Source: JANPCX01 sp966211815
Lineage (GTDB): Bacteria > Pseudomonadota > Gammaproteobacteria > Burkholderiales > Burkholderiaceae_C
DNA length: 64,000 nt
Direction: 5' to 3'
Assembly (NCBI GenBank): GCA_966211815.1
Contig: CBIHOD010000009.1
Coordinates: 1-64,000 of the forward strand
Shown here: positions 27,989-36,725 of the stretch, one piece after another
How the letters are laid out: each line of letters begins with the position of its first letter
How positions within the stretch are numbered: position 1 is the first letter of the stretch
Translations under genes and position numbers: made by a program
The notes under the pieces: model-generated
The model's database searches: none
The model's input: the letters and a program-made list of their open reading frames with translations, nothing else
Told to the model about the DNA's origin: nothing

Positions 27989-28021
27989 GGCGCCGGCCCG
28001 GGGCCCGCGCGGCTTGCCGGC

Positions 28022-29863
28022 TCAATGCCCGCAAAGCACGGCGTGGGCGAATTCCTCGGGCTCGAGCGTGAAGACCAGTGAGCCGCCGGACATCCGCATG
28101 GATTTTTCCTGGATGAAGGCGCCGCCGGCGCCAGCGCGGCGCGAGGTGACGCGCTTGGCCTGGGAGACCGACGGCGCACGCCAGCCGTCCAGCGCGACGG
28201 TGTAAGCGAACTCGCGCCGGTCCCGCATGTCGGTCAGCCAGGCGTCGATCGCCTGGGCCTGGTGGAACACCGCGGTCCAACGCGCGTCGAAGGCCTGGCC
28301 GGCGCGGATCGCCCCGGCGAGCCGGGCCAGCATCGTTTCCGGATCGGCGCCGTAGGCCTGCCTGAGCTCGGCCAGTGTCACCCCCTGCCCCAGCACATAG
28401 GCGGCGGCGCCTTGCTCCGGGCGGGCGATGCGGTTCCAGGCGGCGAAACGGTAACAGCCCTCGGCCTGCTCCTGCGCGACCAGCAAGGCCCGCTCGCCGA
28501 CCTTGAACGGCTTGGCGCCGCCGAAGGCGGCCGCGTCGAGGGTGATGTCTTCCCTCGACGACTGCACGCCCCGGCCGGCGCGCGCGAGCCGGTCGAAGAA
28601 TTCGTAGACGTGGAAGATCGGTTTCTTTTCCGCGTCGGTGAAGCCCTCGGCGTTGCCGCCACCGCTGTAGGCGACGATGCCCCATGCGTCGCCCCTGTCC
28701 TGGCCGTAGTCCTGCCAAGGCAGGCCGCCCTGCGCGGCGACCTTGGTTTCGAAGAAGGCCAGCATCGCGTTGGCCGCGTCGGGGGCGAGGTAGCGGTGCA
28801 GACCGGTCGGGTTGCCGTCCTGGGGCAGCCACTCATTGATGATCAGCGGCAAGGCCGTTTCCTGGATGCCGCGCCGGGCGAGGAACGCGCGGTACGCCGC
28901 GACGCCGTCCAGCAGCTGGCCGCGGTAGTCGGCCGAGAAGTAGTGCCAGGCCATGAAGTCCAGGGGCAGGCCGCGGGCCTTGGCGAAGTCGACCAGGTCG
29001 AAAGCGAGGTTCTGGCCGCGCCGGGCGCCGTCGGCGGCGATGCGCGCGTCCCAGGCTTGGCTGCCGGGCCCGCCGATGGGCGCGCCGGGATGGACGGCTT
29101 TCAGGTGCCGCGCGGTCTGTTCGAAGAATTCGAGGAAGGCGGGCGTGTCTTCTTGCCAGTTGCAAGCCAGGTCGGGTTCGTTCCAGAACTGGTAGTAGAC
29201 CTTGGTGGCCACTTGCTTTTGCGCGCCGACCGCCCCGTCGTAAGGCTTGAAGAACGCCACGGCGATGTCCAGGAGCCTGCGCCAGGCGTCGTAATCGGCG
29301 GGGCGGTGGGCTTGCGCCAGCACGCCGCCGCCGCAGGCCGGCCGGTTGTCGGCGGACCGGCTCAGCCAGGTGGGCGTCCTGAAGAGGTCGACCATCAGGA
29401 TGTGCGTCGAATTCGACCGGGTCAAGGCGTCGAGGTAGGGCCGGGATTCTTCCAGCACGCGCTTGAACTGGGCCATGCAGGCGCTGTGGTCGGGCAACGG
29501 CGCGTCGCCCACCGGGCCGGTGCCGGGACGGCAGGCGCTGCTGGCCGCGACGGCCCAGTCGAAGGCGTTGACCCGCACCACGTGGTGCTCGGGGAAAGAC
29601 TGGACATACAGCGCATGGCCCTTTTCGCTGCGCACGCCCGGGTAGTAATTGGAAGACAGCCAGACCCGGAGCCCTTCACGCTCGAACCTCATCGCGCCGG
29701 GGTTGATTTCCGCCTTGACCGGCACCTGCGCCGATTGAGGGGCCGCGGGGGACGGGGCGCCCTGCTGCGGCGGCGGCGAGCCGCCCCCGCAGGCGCCCAG
29801 CATGGCCGAGAGCACCGCCAGGTGCCGCCATGCCCGGGGCTGGGTGGGGCGGGGCGCGGCCAT
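28022..29863 (-). CDS. GH39-like TIM-barrel glycosidase-family lipoprotein
   Basis: Secreted lipoprotein of 613 aa with lipobox MLGAC followed by GGG and a Pro/Gln/Ala linker. The central domain resembles clan GH-A glycoside hydrolases, closest in pattern to GH39. YQFWNEPDLACNW carries the acid/base candidate Glu229, and PLIINEWLPQDGN carries the nucleophile candidate Glu344. Strand-end patterns such as FMAWHYF support the barrel. The ~200 C-terminal residues look like a beta-sandwich accessory domain. Substrate unknown; outer-membrane or periplasmic location is inferred. It is the last gene of a folE-BLUF operon, starting 15 bases after the BLUF gene, an unusual setting for a glycosidase. 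Confidence 0.78.
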   Translation of the reverse strand: MAAPRPTQPRAWRHLAVLSAMLGACGGGSPPPQQGAPSPAAPQSAQVPVKAEINPGAMRFEREGLRVWLSSNYYPGVRSEKGHALYVQSFPEHHVVRVNAFDWAVAASSACRPGTGPVGDAPLPDHSACMAQFKRVLEESRPYLDALTRSNSTHILMVDLFRTPTWLSRSADNRPACGGGVLAQAHRPADYDAWRRLLDIAVAFFKPYDGAVGAQKQVATKVYYQFWNEPDLACNWQEDTPAFLEFFEQTARHLKAVHPGAPIGGPGSQAWDARIAADGARRGQNLAFDLVDFAKARGLPLDFMAWHYFSADYRGQLLDGVAAYRAFLARRGIQETALPLIINEWLPQDGNPTGLHRYLAPDAANAMLAFFETKVAAQGGLPWQDYGQDRGDAWGIVAYSGGGNAEGFTDAEKKPIFHVYEFFDRLARAGRGVQSSREDITLDAAAFGGAKPFKVGERALLVAQEQAEGCYRFAAWNRIARPEQGAAAYVLGQGVTLAELRQAYGADPETMLARLAGAIRAGQAFDARWTAVFHQAQAIDAWLTDMRDRREFAYTVALDGWRAPSVSQAKRVTSRRAGAGGAFIQEKSMRMSGGSLVFTLEPEEFAHAVLCGH

Positions 29864-29878
29864 CCCGTCGGCGGGGTG

Positions 29879-30304
29879 TCAGGCCTTGCCCATCACCGCC
29901 GCGGAAGCCACCAGCTCGTCGAAGAACGCCATCGACATCGCCCCGCACACGTTGTAAGGGTTGAGGGCGGCAGTCTCGGAATACTTCAGAAGCAGCGCCG
30001 GGTTCAGCCGGGCGAGGTTGACCTCGCCCATCGACCAGCCGCCGAAGCGGCGCTCCTGGATTTCCTCGTAGCGCAGCAGCACGGCGTCGTGGTGGCGTGG
30101 GTCGGAGACGATGCGGTTGTACAGGCGGCTGACGGCCTCGCGCCCGCCTTCGAGCACCTGCATGAAGGTCTGGTCCGAGAAGCACAGCACGCCGGTGATG
30201 CCGAGCTTGGGGTTGTTGCACTTGGATTGCTTCAGGATGGCGGACAGGCCCTCCTGGCCGAGCTGGTCGGCGGCGCGGCTGGCGTAGAGCAGGCGTACGA
30301 GCAT
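29879..30304 (-). CDS. BLUF-domain blue-light photoreceptor
   Basis: Short BLUF protein of 141 aa that should bind FAD and sense blue light. The photocycle residues are in place: Tyr7 in RLLYASR, Asn31 in NPKLGITG, Gln49 in FMQVLEGG and Trp90 in GGWSMGEV. After the ~95-residue BLUF core only a ~45-residue helical tail follows, so it has no fused output domain and must signal through a partner protein. It is 27 bases downstream of folE and 15 bases upstream of the glycosidase-like gene. Partner unknown; other short BLUF proteins act on a separate regulator or enzyme. Confidence 0.93.
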   Translation of the reverse strand: MLVRLLYASRAADQLGQEGLSAILKQSKCNNPKLGITGVLCFSDQTFMQVLEGGREAVSRLYNRIVSDPRHHDAVLLRYEEIQERRFGGWSMGEVNLARLNPALLLKYSETAALNPYNVCGAMSMAFFDELVASAAVMGKA

Positions 30305-30331
30305 GGTGGCGGACTCCGTTCGGTCGATCGG

Positions 30332-31060
30332 TCAGGTTTTCCTGCTGAGCAGGGAGAGGAACTCTCGGCGCAGCGCCGCGTCCTTCAGGAACGCGCCGCG
30401 CATCACGCTGTTGGTCATGCGCGTCTGGTCGTCTTTCACGCCGCGCCAGTGCATGCAGAAGTGGTCGGCCTCCATGACGATGGCCAGGCCGTCGGGGCGC
30501 ACCCGCTCCTGAAGCTCGTCGGCCAGCATCGTGACGGCTTCTTCCTGGATCTGCGGCCGGCTCATCACCCAGTCGCAGATCCGGGTGTATTTCGACAGGC
30601 CGATCAGGTTGGAGTGCTCGTTGGGCAGCAGCCCCACCCAGACCCGGCCCATGATCGGGCACAGGTGGTGCGAACAGGCGCTGCGCACCGTGATCGGCCC
30701 GACGATCATCAGCTCGTTAAGCCGCGAGAAGTTGGGGAATTCGGTGACCTCGGGCATGGGCACGTAGCGGCCGCGGAACACTTCGGTCAGGAACATCTTG
30801 GCCACGCGCTGGGCGGTGTCCTGGGTGTTGTGGTCGTTCGTGGTGTCGATCACCAGCGCGTTGAGCACCTCCTGCATCTTGGCCTGCACCTCGGCTTTGA
30901 GCTCGTCCAGCTCGCCGTCGCGGATGAAACCCGCGATGTTGTCGTTGGCGTGGTGGCGGCAGCCGGCGCTGACCAGCCGGTAGCGGATGCGCTCGGACGC
31001 CGGCAGGCCGGCCAGCTCCTCCTCGGTCTTGGGGGGCGTGTGGTTGCTTTCGGGGGGCAT
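30332..31060 (-). CDS. folE: GTP cyclohydrolase I
   Basis: Zinc enzyme of 242 aa converting GTP to dihydroneopterin triphosphate, the first step of folate and pterin synthesis. Zinc ligands are in SACSHHLCP and DHFCMHWRG; other family motifs are IGLSKYTRI and RPQIQEE. It has a ~50-residue N-terminal extension (residues 1-55, NHTPPKTEEE...) beyond the E. coli catalytic core; this region is variable among homologs. The ATG is preceded by AGGAAGA. It is the promoter-proximal gene of a folE-BLUF-glycosidase-like cluster and divergent from rsmB. Confidence 0.95.
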   Translation of the reverse strand: MPPESNHTPPKTEEELAGLPASERIRYRLVSAGCRHHANDNIAGFIRDGELDELKAEVQAKMQEVLNALVIDTTNDHNTQDTAQRVAKMFLTEVFRGRYVPMPEVTEFPNFSRLNELMIVGPITVRSACSHHLCPIMGRVWVGLLPNEHSNLIGLSKYTRICDWVMSRPQIQEEAVTMLADELQERVRPDGLAIVMEADHFCMHWRGVKDDQTRMTNSVMRGAFLKDAALRREFLSLLSRKT

Positions 31061-31174
31061 GGGCGTGGGGTCTTCCTGTTTCTGGCGGGCGGGCGGCTGG
31101 CGCGTGTCGCGAGAGCCTAACCGAGCCCGCGATTGTCTGCCGGGCGGCCGGCCATGCGAACGTAGACTCCCCGG

Positions 31175-32572
31175 GTGAAAAACGCCCCGACCGCGGCCGA
31201 TCGACGGCCTTCGACCCCCGCCCCTTCCTCCTTGCCCTTGGCACGCCTGTTGTCGCACACCGCCGACGCGGTCCAGGCGGTGCGGGCCGGCCAGTCCCTC
31301 AACGACGTGCTGCAGCGCTGCCCCGCCGAGGCGCGGCCCGGCGCGCAAGCCTTGACCTTCGCGGTGCTGCGCCGGCTGGGTTCGGCCCTGGCCGTCCGAA
31401 CGCTGCTGGCGCCCAAGAAGCCGTCGCCGCCGGTCGAGGCCTTGCTGCTCACCGGCATCGCCCTCCTGTGGCCGGGCGACGCGGCGCCTTATGCCGAGCA
31501 CACCCTGGTCGACCAGGCGGTGGCGGCGGCGCGGGCCCGCCAGGCGGCGAGCGGCGGCTTCGTCAACGCGGTGCTGCGGCGTTTCCTGCGCGAACGCGCG
31601 CAGCTGGCCGGCGCGGTGCTGGCCGACCCGGTGGCCGCCCACAACCACCCGGCCTGGTGGATCGACCGGCTGCGCCGGGACTGGCCCGGCCAGGCCGAAG
31701 CCGTCCTGGCGGCGGACAACCTGCGGGCGCCGATGACCCTGCGCGTCAACCGGCGCCGTGGGACCACGGCCGAATACCTCCAGCGCCTGGCCGCCCAGGG
31801 CCTGGCCGGCCGCGTCGTCGGGCCGCAGGCGATCGAGCTGGCCGAGCCGTGCCCGGTGGGCGAGCTGCCCGGCTTCGAGCGGGGCGACGCCTCGGTGCAG
31901 GACGCCGCGGCCCAATGGGCGGCGCCCTGGCTGCTCGGCCTGGACGACCCGCGCCTGGCACCCTTGCCGGCCGGCGCGCGGGTGCTCGACGCCTGCGCGG
32001 CGCCCGGCGGCAAGACGGCCCACCTGCTGGAGCTGGCCGACCTCGACGTCACCGCGCTGGACCGCGACCCGGGCCGGCTCGGCCGGGTGCACCAGAACCT
32101 CGACCGCCTCGGTCTGCGGGCCAGGGTGCTGGCGGCCGACGCCGGCGAACCCGGCGACGGCACGGCCGCCGGCGCGGGTTGGTGGGACGGCCAGCCCTAC
32201 GACGCCATCCTGCTGGACGCCCCCTGCAGCGCCTCGGGCATCGTGCGGCGCCACCCCGACGTGCGCTGGCTGCGCCGCGACACCGACATCGGCGTCCTGG
32301 CCGCCACCCAGGCCCGGCTGCTGGACGCGCTGTGGCCGCTGCTGGCGCCCGGCGGGCGGCTCTTGTACTGCACCTGTTCCGTGTTCAAGATAGAGGGCCA
32401 GGATCAGATCGACGCGTTTTTGCAACGCCAACCCAGGGCGCGGTGGCTACCCCACCCGCTTCGGCCCGGCCACCACTTGCCGCTGCACGACAATTCGGGG
32501 ACGGCCGGCCCGCCTCCCGATGGCGCGTCGGCCGACGGCTTCTTCTACGCCCTGCTCGTCAAACCCGACTGA
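31175..32572 (+). CDS. rsmB: 16S rRNA m5C methyltransferase RsmB-like
   Basis: SAM-dependent RNA methyltransferase of 465 aa. The N-terminal ~150 residues form an all-helical NusB-like RNA-binding domain. The catalytic Rossmann domain carries the SAM motif DACAAPGGKTAHLLEL and the two Cys motifs typical of m5C enzymes, DAPCSASGIVRRHP and CTCSVFKIEG. The start codon is GTG. Position in front of the DUF4390-ntrY-ntrX genes matches the common Burkholderiales order, which supports naming it RsmB among related m5C enzymes. It targets C967 in E. coli 16S rRNA. Confidence 0.93.
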   Translation: MKNAPTAADRRPSTPAPSSLPLARLLSHTADAVQAVRAGQSLNDVLQRCPAEARPGAQALTFAVLRRLGSALAVRTLLAPKKPSPPVEALLLTGIALLWPGDAAPYAEHTLVDQAVAAARARQAASGGFVNAVLRRFLRERAQLAGAVLADPVAAHNHPAWWIDRLRRDWPGQAEAVLAADNLRAPMTLRVNRRRGTTAEYLQRLAAQGLAGRVVGPQAIELAEPCPVGELPGFERGDASVQDAAAQWAAPWLLGLDDPRLAPLPAGARVLDACAAPGGKTAHLLELADLDVTALDRDPGRLGRVHQNLDRLGLRARVLAADAGEPGDGTAAGAGWWDGQPYDAILLDAPCSASGIVRRHPDVRWLRRDTDIGVLAATQARLLDALWPLLAPGGRLLYCTCSVFKIEGQDQIDAFLQRQPRARWLPHPLRPGHHLPLHDNSGTAGPPPDGASADGFFYALLVKPD

Positions 32573-32587
32573 ACCGCTTCCCCCGAC

Positions 32588-33220
32588 ATGCCCGCCGCCC
32601 GCCTTTTCAACCTCCTGCGTCTTTTCCTGGGTGGCCGGGCGGGGCGGCGCGTGGCCGGCGCGGTGCGCCCGGGCGTGGTGATGTTGTGGATGCTCTGCTT
32701 GTGCGCGGTGACGCCCGTCACCGCCACGGCGCAGGTCGCCAACCCGGGCATCGAGCTGGCCAGCATGGAAGTCACGCGGGCCGACGAAGGGCTGACGCTC
32801 GGGTTCGCCGTCCGATTCGACCTGCCCAAGCCGGTCGAGGAGGCCCTGCTCAAGGGCATCCCGCTGTACTTCGTGGCCGAGGCCGAGCTGGTCCGCAGCC
32901 GCTGGTACTGGCGCGACAAGCGGGTCGCACGCGCCAGCCGCAGCTGGCGGCTGGCGTACCAGCCGCTGGTGCGCCAGTACCGCGTCAGCCTGGGCGGCCT
33001 GAACCAGAATTTCGAAGGCCTCAACGAGGCCCTGGCCGCGGTGCGCCGCGCCACCGACTGGAAGGTGGCCGAGCTGCGGGAGGTGGAGGAGGGCGCCAGC
33101 CACTACATCGCCTTCAGCTACAAGCTGGACACCACCTTGCTCCCGCGACCCATGCAGATCGGCATCAGCGGGCAGCCCGAATGGAACCTGCGGCTGGAGA
33201 ACACCGTCCGCTTCGAATGA
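32588..33220 (+). CDS. DUF4390 exported protein
   Basis: DUF4390 family, 210 aa, function unknown. A long N-terminal signal sequence (hydrophobic MLWMLCLCAVTPVTATAQ around residues 32-49) suggests a periplasmic protein. The mature part is predicted beta-rich, with family features GIPLYFVAEAEL and RSRWYWRDKRVA and LSYQPLVRQYRV-type strands. It starts 15 bases after rsmB and precedes ntrY by 43 bases. The constant linkage to NtrY-type kinases suggests a role in sensing or envelope signalling, but that is inference from gene order. Confidence 0.87.
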   Translation: MPAARLFNLLRLFLGGRAGRRVAGAVRPGVVMLWMLCLCAVTPVTATAQVANPGIELASMEVTRADEGLTLGFAVRFDLPKPVEEALLKGIPLYFVAEAELVRSRWYWRDKRVARASRSWRLAYQPLVRQYRVSLGGLNQNFEGLNEALAAVRRATDWKVAELREVEEGASHYIAFSYKLDTTLLPRPMQIGISGQPEWNLRLENTVRFE

Positions 33221-33263
33221 CAGGCCCGGGCCGAGGGCCCCGCCACCGCAAGGCAGCAAGCAC

Positions 33264-35645
33264 GTGACGAAGATTTCCCGCTGGATGTGGATCGTCTCCC
33301 TGGTGGCCACCCTGGGGGCCGGCCTGGTGCTGGCCTTCCTGCTGTCGGTGGCCACCAACAACCGCGGCTTCTACGAGCGGCACTACGCCTGGCTCTTCTG
33401 GGTGAACGCCGCGGTGGCGGCGCTGCTCGTGATGGTCATCTTCGTCACCGCGGTGCGGCTGTGGACGCGCGTCGCGCGGGGGCGCTTCGGCAGCCGGCTG
33501 CTGCTGAAGCTGGCCGCCATCTTCGCGCTGGTGGCGGTGGTGCCGGGCGTGCTGATCTACACCGTGAGCTACCAATTTGTGTCGCGCAGCATCGAGAGCT
33601 GGTTCGACGTCAAAGTGGAAGGCGCCCTCGACGCCGGCCTGAACCTCGGCCGCAGCACGCTGGACGCCCAAGTGGACGACCTCGTCCGCAAGACCCGCCT
33701 GGCGGCGGAACGGCTGGCCGAAGTCCGCGGCACCGTTCAGCCCCTGGCCCTGGAGCGCCTGCGCGAGCAGCTGGCCGTGCAAGGCATCGCGCTCATCGGT
33801 GCCAACGGCCAGGTCTTGCTGGGCCTGGACAACACCGGCACCAGCCTGGCGCTGGACCGCCCCTCGCCCCACCTGCTGCGCCAGGCCCGCGCCGGCCGGG
33901 TCGCCAGCCAGCTGGAAGGGCTGGAGGACGACGCCAGCCAGTCGGCCAGCCCGGCCGCCCGCATCCGCGCGCTGGCCTACCTGCCCAGCAGCAATTTCGA
34001 CCTGCGCCAACAGGACCGCTTCCTCTACGTCACCCAGGCCGTTCCCAAGGGCCTGGCCGCCAACGCCCTGGCGGTGCAGGCCGCCTACCGCGAATACCAG
34101 GAACGCAGCCTGGCCCGCGGCGGGCTGCGCCAGATGTACATCGGCACCCTCACGCTGGCGCTGGTGCTGGCGGTGTTCGGCGCGCTGCTGCTGGCGGTGA
34201 TGCTGGCCAACCAGCTGGTGCGGCCGCTGCTGCTGCTGGCCGAAGGCATGAAGCAGGTCGCCCAGGGCGACCTGAGCGCCAAGCAGGTCTTCACCTCGCG
34301 CGACGAACTGGGCGGGTTGACGCGCTCCTTCGCCGACATGACCGAACAGCTCTCCGAAGCGCGCTCGCTGGTCCAGCGCAGCGTGGCCCAGGTCGAAGGC
34401 GCGCGGACCAACCTGCAGACCATCCTGGACAACCTCACCGCCGGCGTGATCGTGCTCGACCGCCACGGCCTGATCGACACCGTCAACCCGGGCGCCACGC
34501 GCATCCTGCGGCTGCCGCTGTCGGTCTACCGCGGGCGCCGCCTCGACGAGGTGGCGGGCCTGGAGGCTTTCGGCCAGTCGGTGCTGCAGCGCTTCGAGAC
34601 GCTGGCGCTGCAGCCCGAGGCCGGCGAGCGCGACCAGTGGCAGGACTCTTTCGAACTGCAATCCGGCCAGGCCGCGCCCGGCCCCGAAGACGCCGAGCGC
34701 GACACCTTGACCCTGCTGGTGCGCGGCGCCGGCATGCCCCAGGGCGCCCGCCTGGTGGTGTTCGACGACATCACCGAGATGGTCTCGGCGCAGCGCAGCC
34801 AGGCCTGGAGCGAAGTCGCCCGGCGCCTGGCCCACGAGATCAAGAACCCGCTCACGCCGATCCAGCTGTCGGCCGAGCGGCTGCAGCACAAGCTGGAAAG
34901 CAAGCTCGAAGGCGCCGACCAGGCGATGCTGGTGCGCGCCGTCGGCACGATCGTCAACCAGGTCCAGGCGATGAAGACGCTGGTCAACGAATTCCGCGAC
35001 TACGCCCGGCTGCCCGCCGCCCAGCTCCGGGCCATCGACCTGAACGCCCTGGCCACCGAAGTGCTGGCGCTGTACGCCACGCAGCAGGAATCCGGCCGGC
35101 TCAAGGCCGAGCTCGCCCCCGACCTGCCCCTGGTGGAAGGTGACACCACGCAGCTGCGGCAGGTCATCCACAACCTGGTGCAGAACGCCCTGGACGCGGT
35201 CGGCGAACTCGCCCAGGGGCGGGTGACGCTGCGCACCGAGCCGGCGCGCAACGACCAGGGCGGCGTGCGGGCGGTCCGGCTGATCGTGGCGGACAACGGG
35301 CCCGGCTTCGCCGACAAGGTCCTCAAGCGCGCCTTCGAGCCCTACGTCACCACGAAGGCCAAGGGCAAAGGCACGGGGCTGGGCCTGGCGGTGGTGAAAA
35401 AGATCGCCGACGAGCACGGCGCGAGGATCCGCCTGGGCAACCTGGTGTCCGCCGAAGAGGAAGGCGGGGAAGGGGCCCACGTGGTAGGCGCCCAAGTTTC
35501 GTTATCATTTTCAAAATTCGCGACCGGCGACAGGGCCGCGGACAGCCACCCCGCGGACCCCGGCGCGGGCGCCGTCGCGAACGCCGCCCCCGGCGCCACC
35601 ACCAACGCCACCGTCACCGCGCCCCCCGCGGCGCGGGCTCCTTGA
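33264..35645 (+). CDS. ntrY: NtrY-type membrane sensor histidine kinase
   Basis: Sensor kinase of 793 aa. Three N-terminal membrane helices come first, then an extracytoplasmic region, a fourth helix near residue 300, a HAMP domain, a PAS domain (TILDNLTAGVIVLDRHG) and the kinase core. The phosphoacceptor is His524 in ARRLAHEIKNPLTPIQ; the N-box is QVIHNLVQNALDAV and the G-boxes are VADNGPGF and GTGLGLAVVKK. In relatives it phosphorylates NtrX and influences nitrogen, redox or envelope responses. The C-terminal ~45 residues are Ala/Pro/Thr-rich and poorly conserved. The adjacent response regulator starts seven bases on. Confidence 0.94.
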   Translation: MTKISRWMWIVSLVATLGAGLVLAFLLSVATNNRGFYERHYAWLFWVNAAVAALLVMVIFVTAVRLWTRVARGRFGSRLLLKLAAIFALVAVVPGVLIYTVSYQFVSRSIESWFDVKVEGALDAGLNLGRSTLDAQVDDLVRKTRLAAERLAEVRGTVQPLALERLREQLAVQGIALIGANGQVLLGLDNTGTSLALDRPSPHLLRQARAGRVASQLEGLEDDASQSASPAARIRALAYLPSSNFDLRQQDRFLYVTQAVPKGLAANALAVQAAYREYQERSLARGGLRQMYIGTLTLALVLAVFGALLLAVMLANQLVRPLLLLAEGMKQVAQGDLSAKQVFTSRDELGGLTRSFADMTEQLSEARSLVQRSVAQVEGARTNLQTILDNLTAGVIVLDRHGLIDTVNPGATRILRLPLSVYRGRRLDEVAGLEAFGQSVLQRFETLALQPEAGERDQWQDSFELQSGQAAPGPEDAERDTLTLLVRGAGMPQGARLVVFDDITEMVSAQRSQAWSEVARRLAHEIKNPLTPIQLSAERLQHKLESKLEGADQAMLVRAVGTIVNQVQAMKTLVNEFRDYARLPAAQLRAIDLNALATEVLALYATQQESGRLKAELAPDLPLVEGDTTQLRQVIHNLVQNALDAVGELAQGRVTLRTEPARNDQGGVRAVRLIVADNGPGFADKVLKRAFEPYVTTKAKGKGTGLGLAVVKKIADEHGARIRLGNLVSAEEEGGEGAHVVGAQVSLSFSKFATGDRAADSHPADPGAGAVANAAPGATTNATVTAPPAARAP

Positions 35646-35651
35646 GGTTCC

Positions 35652-36365
35652 ATGGCCACTATTCTTGTTGTTGACGACGAACTCGGCATCCGCGCGCTGT
35701 TGTCGGAGATCCTGACCGACGAGGGCCACTCGGTCGACCTCGCCGAGAACGCCGCGCAGGCCCGCGCCTACCGCGAGCGCGCGCGCCCCGACCTCGTGCT
35801 GCTCGACATCTGGATGCCCGACGTGGACGGTGTCACCCTGCTCAAGGAATGGAGCGCCACCGGCCAACTGAGCATGCCCGTCATCATGATGAGCGGGCAT
35901 GGCACGATCGACACCGCCGTGGAAGCCACCAAGTTCGGCGCGGTGGCCTTCCTCGAAAAACCCATCACGCTGCAGAAACTGCTGCGCGCGGTGGAGCAGA
36001 GCCTGGTCAAGCCGGCGCCGCGGTTGGCGGCGCTACCGGCGTCCGTGGGCGGCGGCCCTGCCGGCACCGCGGGCCTGCAGCGCTCCGACCTGGTGGCCGA
36101 GGCGTCCGTCTCGGTCAGCCACCTGTCGGTGCAGACCGCCCTGGCGCCGACCGGTCCGCAGGCCGAGCAGTCCTTCGCCCTCGACCGGCCGCTGCGCGAA
36201 GCCCGCGACGCCTTCGAGAAAAGCTATTTCGAATTCCACCTTTCGCAAGAGAACGGCAGCATGACCCGCGTGGCCGAGAAGACCGGCCTGGAGCGCACCC
36301 ACCTCTACCGCAAACTCAAGCAACTCGGCGTGGACTTGTCCCGCAACAAGCGCGGTTTGCTCTGA
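35652..36365 (+). CDS. NtrX-like response regulator without the AAA+ domain
   Basis: Response regulator of 237 aa. The receiver has the acidic pocket VVDDE, phosphoacceptor Asp52 in LVLLDIWMPD and Lys in FLEKPIT. After an Ala/Gly-rich linker of ~70 residues comes a Fis-type HTH (NGSMTRVAEKTGLERTHLYRKLKQLG). The sigma-54-interacting AAA+ domain, present between receiver and HTH in classical NtrX (~450 aa), is absent, so it cannot activate sigma-54 polymerase by ATP hydrolysis. It is coupled to ntrY, its evident kinase, and probably acts by direct DNA binding. Confidence 0.92.
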   Translation: MATILVVDDELGIRALLSEILTDEGHSVDLAENAAQARAYRERARPDLVLLDIWMPDVDGVTLLKEWSATGQLSMPVIMMSGHGTIDTAVEATKFGAVAFLEKPITLQKLLRAVEQSLVKPAPRLAALPASVGGGPAGTAGLQRSDLVAEASVSVSHLSVQTALAPTGPQAEQSFALDRPLREARDAFEKSYFEFHLSQENGSMTRVAEKTGLERTHLYRKLKQLGVDLSRNKRGLL

Positions 36366-36379
36366 CCCGGCCCAACGGC

Positions 36380-36409
36380 TTGAGGGACACCCGATTTGCC
36401 TGCTATACT
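36380..36409 (+). promoter_or_regulatory. sigma-70-type promoter of tRNA-Phe
   Basis: TTGAGG and TATACT are spaced by 18 bases, with the -10 ending 11 bases before the tRNA. Transcription would start about four or five bases upstream of the mature 5' end. Confidence 0.65.
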
Positions 36410-36420
36410 AGCGGGCTCCA

Positions 36421-36496
36421 GGCCTGGTAGCTCAGTTGGTAGAGCAGCGGATTGAAAATCCGCGTGTCGGTGGTTCGATTCCGCCCCAGGCCACCA
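36421..36496 (+). tRNA. tRNA-Phe (GAA)
   Basis: A 76-nt cloverleaf. Acceptor GGCCTGG pairs with CCAGGCC, followed by an encoded CCA. The anticodon stem GCGGA/TCCGC encloses TTGAAAA, giving anticodon GAA. The D-loop has the standard AGCTCAGTTGGTAGAGC and the T-loop GGTTCGATTCC. It is a single gene with its own promoter and terminator. Confidence 0.98.
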
Positions 36497-36502
36497 TCTT
36501 CC

Positions 36503-36529
36503 AAAAGCCAACCTCTCGGTTGGCTTTTT
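36503..36529 (+). terminator. rho-independent terminator after tRNA-Phe
   Basis: AAAAGCCAAC pairs with GTTGGCTTTT around CTCTCG, ending in a T-run of five. Placed six bases after the tRNA. Confidence 0.9.
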
Positions 36530-36725
36530 CATTTCCGAGCTTTGAATCACACGGGACTGCGGGTTGGCAGGTCCCCATGTGCTCGGCACGGAGCTGGTGG
36601 ATTGCGCATCCGCCCTGTTTCTGGCTGTCCGCCGCTGCGCTTCGCGCACGCAGACCCCTCGAATCACGGCACGTTTATGCTCGTCATCCAATGAACCATT
36701 GGAATCTTGACGGAAGGAAACGCGT

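Noticed and set aside
28262..31120. 952-codon frame opposite the glycosidase-BLUF-folE operon
   Set aside because: All three genes on the other strand have intact catalytic or binding motifs; the antisense product has none.
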